Origin: a bacterium
Lineage (GTDB): Bacteria; Cyanobacteriota; Vampirovibrionia; Obscuribacterales; Obscuribacteraceae
Direction: 5' to 3'
DNA: 18,763 nt
NCBI GenBank assembly: GCA_030431355.1
Contig: JAUIJG010000043.1
Span: 1 to 18,763 of the forward strand
Shown: in pieces, positions 15,851 through 18,763 of the stretch
Numbering within the stretch: the first letter of the stretch is position 1
Layout of the letters: every line of letters starts with the position of its first letter
Notes under the pieces: generated by a model
Seen by the model: the letters and a program-made list of their open reading frames with translations, nothing else
What the model was told of the DNA's origin: nothing
Database searches by the model: none
Program-made: the position numbers and the translations under genes

Positions 15851-17221
15851 TTATCTTGTCTTCGTACCCAAGCTACTCATTTGTTGCCAGGCCTGTCCTA
15901 TGTCAAGGGATTTCAAAATCCTCTCGGCTTCGGCAAAGTCCACTCTGTTCTCAAAAATCAGTTTATGCCCGCTGGCGGGTCCGACCGCCTGGGTCTCAAA
16001 CAAGGTTGCCGTGGGCACACTACCGGAACGGTCCAACACAATACCCTGGGCTGGCAGCTTGATCTCGGAAGGCTTAACTCCGGCTTGCACCAGGCCCTCG
16101 TACTCCTGCATCTTTCCTATATAGAATGTGGTCTTGTCTCCGGAATTTATAATCCCAACATGCCTGGTAGCCTCGATATCGCGATAGGAAGGAAGATGTC
16201 CTAACTGAGATTTGTCCGGCTGGGTATGCTGACGCAGGAAAGCCTCTCTATCCCTGAATCCGAGGTCGACTTCAAGCTTGGAATTAGAGCCTTTGACAGG
16301 CTTTGAAAGCCTCATATTGAGCAGGTCCACTGACCTGGCGGTCTCATAGGGTAAGGAAGTATCCAGCCTCGCTCCACCGATGGCATCATCTAAAGCGAGC
16401 ATGTCTATGCGCCCGTCCGGTCGCTTAATAGAACTATCCAGATTGCGACTGCCCGGTCCGTTGAACGCCCATTTTCGATTAACATACTGTTGAGTCTCGA
16501 CGAAGAGCTGTGGTTTTCCGAACAGTCTGGTGCCGGCGTAGCCGCCTGCAAGAATGCCCGGCATCGCCTCGGTCATATGCACGCCTTCCCTGGCAAGCCC
16601 ACGAGAACCGGCTCTGACGAACATATCCCGCTCAAAGGTGCTTTTAGCGTCGGCAGCTTCGGAGAAGAAATCCACCATATTTGCGCCATAATGAACTGCC
16701 TGACCGGCAAGGAGCGCTCCTAAAGCAAGCTTTCCTCTCTTGGGCGCCACTTTCAACAATCCGGTGGCTCCAAGCCCTATACCTGTGCCGATTGCGGCGT
16801 TCGTGGCAACATCAAGGGGCTGGTTGGTAATATCCGACTTGAGCTGCCTGTAGTACTCTCCCGGACTATCAAGAACCGCTCCGGTCCCAATGTCAACGAT
16901 CTTAGAAAAGCGAGACCTCTCGCCATAGGCATCTTCCGAACTCTGGATTCTTATGGTAGCGCTCAGCTCTCTTTCGTATGCTTCAGCCCCCCTGGTGGAT
17001 GCCGGCTCCACGCCCAGGAGCATGTCGTCTCCTCCCTTGAGGCGGTTGATGACCATGTCCCCACCGGGCTCTTTGGCAGATGTTGGTCCAAGAAGCGGAT
17101 TATGACCGTCGGCTGCGGTCAAAGACTCGATAGTAAGCATGGATTCGGCGCCACGAGTATCTTCCGGCTTCTCGGCACCTTCTCCTGAATTATTCTTCTG
17201 TTCAAAAAACTGCTCGGTCAC
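15851..17221 (-). CDS. Protein of unknown function with glycine-rich hydrophobic centre
   Basis: I do not recognise this 456-residue protein. There is no signal peptide: the N-terminal 100 residues are acidic, polar and probably disordered. Residues about 136-232 hold three glycine- and alanine-rich hydrophobic stretches (AAIGTGIGLGATGLL at 142-156, LALGALLAGQAVHYGANMV at 165-183, and PGILAGGYAGTRLFG at 221-235). These GxxxG-like patterns resemble membrane-inserting or glycine-zipper segments. The C-terminal half is soluble-looking, with YRDIEATRHVGIINSGDKT and several charged helices, and no recognised catalytic motif. The start is GTG at 17221, with GAGG very close and AAGG further upstream. 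A perfect palindrome lies 17-28 bases before it. It could be a surface or secreted effector-like protein without a standard signal, but that is speculation. Confidence 0.85.
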   Translation of the reverse strand: MTEQFFEQKNNSGEGAEKPEDTRGAESMLTIESLTAADGHNPLLGPTSAKEPGGDMVINRLKGGDDMLLGVEPASTRGAEAYERELSATIRIQSSEDAYGERSRFSKIVDIGTGAVLDSPGEYYRQLKSDITNQPLDVATNAAIGTGIGLGATGLLKVAPKRGKLALGALLAGQAVHYGANMVDFFSEAADAKSTFERDMFVRAGSRGLAREGVHMTEAMPGILAGGYAGTRLFGKPQLFVETQQYVNRKWAFNGPGSRNLDSSIKRPDGRIDMLALDDAIGGARLDTSLPYETARSVDLLNMRLSKPVKGSNSKLEVDLGFRDREAFLRQHTQPDKSQLGHLPSYRDIEATRHVGIINSGDKTTFYIGKMQEYEGLVQAGVKPSEIKLPAQGIVLDRSGSVPTATLFETQAVGPASGHKLIFENRVDFAEAERILKSLDIGQAWQQMSSLGTKTR

Positions 17222-17237
17222 TGCCTCGAGGCCTTAT

Positions 17238-17249
17238 CCTGATATCAGG
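17238..17249. promoter_or_regulatory. Perfect 12-bp palindrome flanked by AGGCCTT repeats
   Basis: CCTGATATCAGG (17238-17249) is perfectly self-complementary and lies 17-28 bases upstream of the GTG at 17221. AGGCCTT occurs at 17229-17235 and again at 17247-17253, 18 bases apart. The position suits a repressor site or translation-level control, but no regulator gene is nearby. Confidence 0.35.
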
Positions 17250-17414
17250 CCTTGATCTTATAGATTAGACTATTTAATGTCTGTGGGGATTCTACGAAAT
17301 CGGCACCCGGCTAGATTAAATCGCCCGAACGAAAGGTATATTCTCCGATATCCGATACTAGATAAATTCTGCCGATTTGCTCGTTGCACGAAGAACATTG
17401 GGTGAGGATGACAC

Positions 17415-17512
17415 CACCGGCAGTTGCCTATAAGTGAAGCTTCCAGTAGCGGTCACCGGCAGTAGTCGCCGACAGTTGCCCCTGAAAGCTGCTTCCAGAA
17501 GTTGCCGCTAAG
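17415..17512. repeat. Two-copy imperfect tandem repeat, 52-bp period
   Basis: CCGGCAGTTGCC (17417-17428) recurs as CCGACAGTTGCC (17469-17480), and GCTTCCAGTAG (17439-17449) as GCTTCCAGAAG (17491-17501). Both pairs are exactly 52 bases apart, so the copies align without gaps; roughly three quarters of the positions in the core agree. A further partial copy, CACCGGCAGTAG (17454-17465), lies between them. It is in the 3' flank of the TPR gene. Confidence 0.7.
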
Positions 17513-17543
17513 AACAATCACAGAGAAATCTCCCTGAACAGCT

Positions 17544-18722
17544 CTACTTCTTCAGAGGTGTGATCGGTCTCTCGGTCTTGCCCTGGGTGGACTCCTCCGA
17601 CCCGTCGGCTTCCACGCCGCTTGCCACAGGCTCAGTAAGAGACGCCAGTTTGGTCTTAGCGTCATCGTTGCCCTCATCGAGCTTCAGCACTTCTTTGAAG
17701 GCTCCGGCAGCTTCGTCTTTCTTGCCTGCTTTCAAAAGGATATCGCCCAGGTGTCCCCAGAGAACCGCTTGCTGCGGCATCAATCTCACGGCATGGCGAA
17801 ACTCGCCCACGGCTCCTTCAATATCCCCCTTCGACTCAGCCATCCAGCCGAGGTCTACATGTAACGCCGCCGAATCGGGCTTGGCTTCCACCGCTTTCTT
17901 CATCTGTTCATAAGCGTTCTCGACTTTGCCTTTATCCGAGAGCAAAATGGCATAATCTGCGTGGGCAAGGGCATCGCCGGGACTCAGTTCGATAGCCTGA
18001 CTGTACTCTTCTTGAGCTTTGTCAAACTCATTGTTGCTGGCGTAGGCAAATGCCAGGGAGCGATGCACCATCGGGTCCATGGGGGTGTACTTCCTGGCCC
18101 AGAGAAGCTCTGAAATAGCCTCATTCCATTTACTGGCTTCGGCATGCTCAAGACCTTTGTTGTAATGCAGACCGGCAGCCTCTTCCCTGAGATTCTTCTT
18201 CTGCTTGTCGTTCAGGGGAACAGGGTCTCCCAAACCAACAACCATCATAAATTCCGCCAGGGCGCGAAGGGGCTTGCCTCGCATCACAGCCACCAGGCAA
18301 TAGTCCCGGTGAGCCACCTTCATGCGCGGCATGTACATAATCGCCGCCCGCAACTCCACTTCGGCAAGGGCTGAATCCCACTTACCCATGTAGAAGCGAG
18401 CCGACTCAAAATGCTTGATCGCCTCGTTCTGACTCAAATCAACATTGCCTTGAATCTGCTCTTCGCTGTATTTGTCGAGATTCAATTCGGTGACCGCGCC
18501 GGAGACTTCACTGGCTTTTGCTTCGTTCTCGGAAGTAGGCGCCTCGACCTTTTGAGAATCTCCATCTGTGGCGGATACCGGCTCTTCTGCGCAAGTCGGC
18601 ACGGAAGACAGTGCCAGGGCTGAAATCAGAAGAGCCAGCGCCACATTCACCTTACTGGTAAATCTCGATTTTCTTGTCACGGTTCTAGTTGCCATCGCCA
18701 GTCGTTTCAACTCTCTCGCCAT
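17544..18722 (-). CDS. Exported TPR-repeat protein
   Basis: This 392-residue protein begins with a basic N-region and a hydrophobic segment (about 26-42, ALALLISALALSS) ending PTCAEEP, consistent with cleavage after A45. The ATG at 18722 gives a long N-region. The in-frame methionine at residue 10 (18695) would give a more ordinary signal peptide; neither has a good ribosome binding site. After a Glu/Ser-rich linker, residues about 95-345 are tetratricopeptide repeats, for example AIELSPGDALAHADYAIL, AVEAKPDSAALHVDLGWM and AVRLMPQQAVLWGHLGDIL, 34 residues apart. The C-terminal 45 residues are charged and probably disordered. It probably acts as a periplasmic protein-binding scaffold; the partner is unknown. 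It is not closely similar to the larger TPR protein at 4657 beyond the repeat consensus. Confidence 0.88.
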   Translation of the reverse strand: MARELKRLAMATRTVTRKSRFTSKVNVALALLISALALSSVPTCAEEPVSATDGDSQKVEAPTSENEAKASEVSGAVTELNLDKYSEEQIQGNVDLSQNEAIKHFESARFYMGKWDSALAEVELRAAIMYMPRMKVAHRDYCLVAVMRGKPLRALAEFMMVVGLGDPVPLNDKQKKNLREEAAGLHYNKGLEHAEASKWNEAISELLWARKYTPMDPMVHRSLAFAYASNNEFDKAQEEYSQAIELSPGDALAHADYAILLSDKGKVENAYEQMKKAVEAKPDSAALHVDLGWMAESKGDIEGAVGEFRHAVRLMPQQAVLWGHLGDILLKAGKKDEAAGAFKEVLKLDEGNDDAKTKLASLTEPVASGVEADGSEESTQGKTERPITPLKK

Positions 18723-18763
18723 TAACGCTAATAATTTGACCCTCTAATTATGACATTAAAAGT

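Larger units (their letters stand above)
17222..17543. other. Intergenic region with repeats and a palindrome
   Basis: These 322 bases carry no supported gene. Near the hypothetical gene's start there is a palindrome and a repeated AGGCCTT, and on the minus strand CTATAAG around 17257-17263 could serve as a -10 for that gene, without a well-spaced -35. The half nearer the TPR gene holds a 52-bp imperfect tandem repeat. No clear intrinsic terminator for the TPR gene is visible. Confidence 0.5.

Noticed and set aside
1..18763. CRISPR array, prophage, transposase or toxin-antitoxin pair
   Set aside because: No regularly spaced identical repeats, phage genes, transposase signatures or paired small genes were seen.

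Overview
The window is bacterial, close to 50% G+C, and carries eleven protein-coding genes, one of them cut by the left edge. The mix suggests an uncultured Gram-negative-type bacterium with large exported TPR proteins. It holds a type III glutamine synthetase, a Zn-ribbon Ser/Thr kinase with a C-terminal membrane anchor, a CHASE3-GGDEF-EAL protein, exported TPR proteins and a PQQ-type sugar dehydrogenase homologue. My best guess is the non-photosynthetic cyanobacterial sister group (Vampirovibrionia/Melainabacteria, Obscuribacter-like). That rests on gene content only; there is no rRNA or other marker here to confirm it.

Layout, left to right. (1) Positions 1-872, minus strand: an exported protein made of 82-residue repeats, running off the edge. 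(2) 1161-2378, minus: an exported PQQ-dependent sugar (sorbosone/glucose) dehydrogenase-like beta-propeller. (3) Divergent from it, 2484-6747, plus: an FdhF/YdeP-type molybdopterin oxidoreductase followed four bases later by a large TPR protein with a lipoprotein-like signal. This is the only plus-strand block. (4) 6812-10597, minus: CHASE3-GGDEF-EAL protein, a five-helix membrane protein and an exported coiled-coil protein, probably read in that order. (5) 10598-11012: a long intergenic stretch whose GC-rich centre can fold into nested stems and may be a non-coding RNA. (6) 11013-12536, minus: Ser/Thr kinase. (7) 12720-14987, minus: type III glutamine synthetase with a clear intrinsic terminator behind it. 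(8) 15139-15678, minus: YjbQ-family enzyme. (9) 15851-17221, minus: a protein I do not recognise. (10) 17222-17543: non-coding, with a 52-bp imperfect tandem repeat. (11) 17544-18722, minus: an exported TPR protein.

The genes do not form one pathway. Two themes recur. One is the cell envelope: six of the eleven products have a signal peptide or membrane anchor, and a seventh is a multi-pass membrane protein. The other is signalling and nitrogen or redox housekeeping (c-di-GMP turnover, protein phosphorylation, glutamine synthesis, molybdenum-enzyme redox chemistry). I see no CRISPR array, phage genes, transposase gene, tRNA or rRNA. I cannot show a complete new defence or metabolic system. 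The most promising unexplained items are the possible structured RNA near 10769-10928, the 82-residue repeat protein at the left edge, and the pairing of a molybdopterin oxidoreductase with a large TPR protein.
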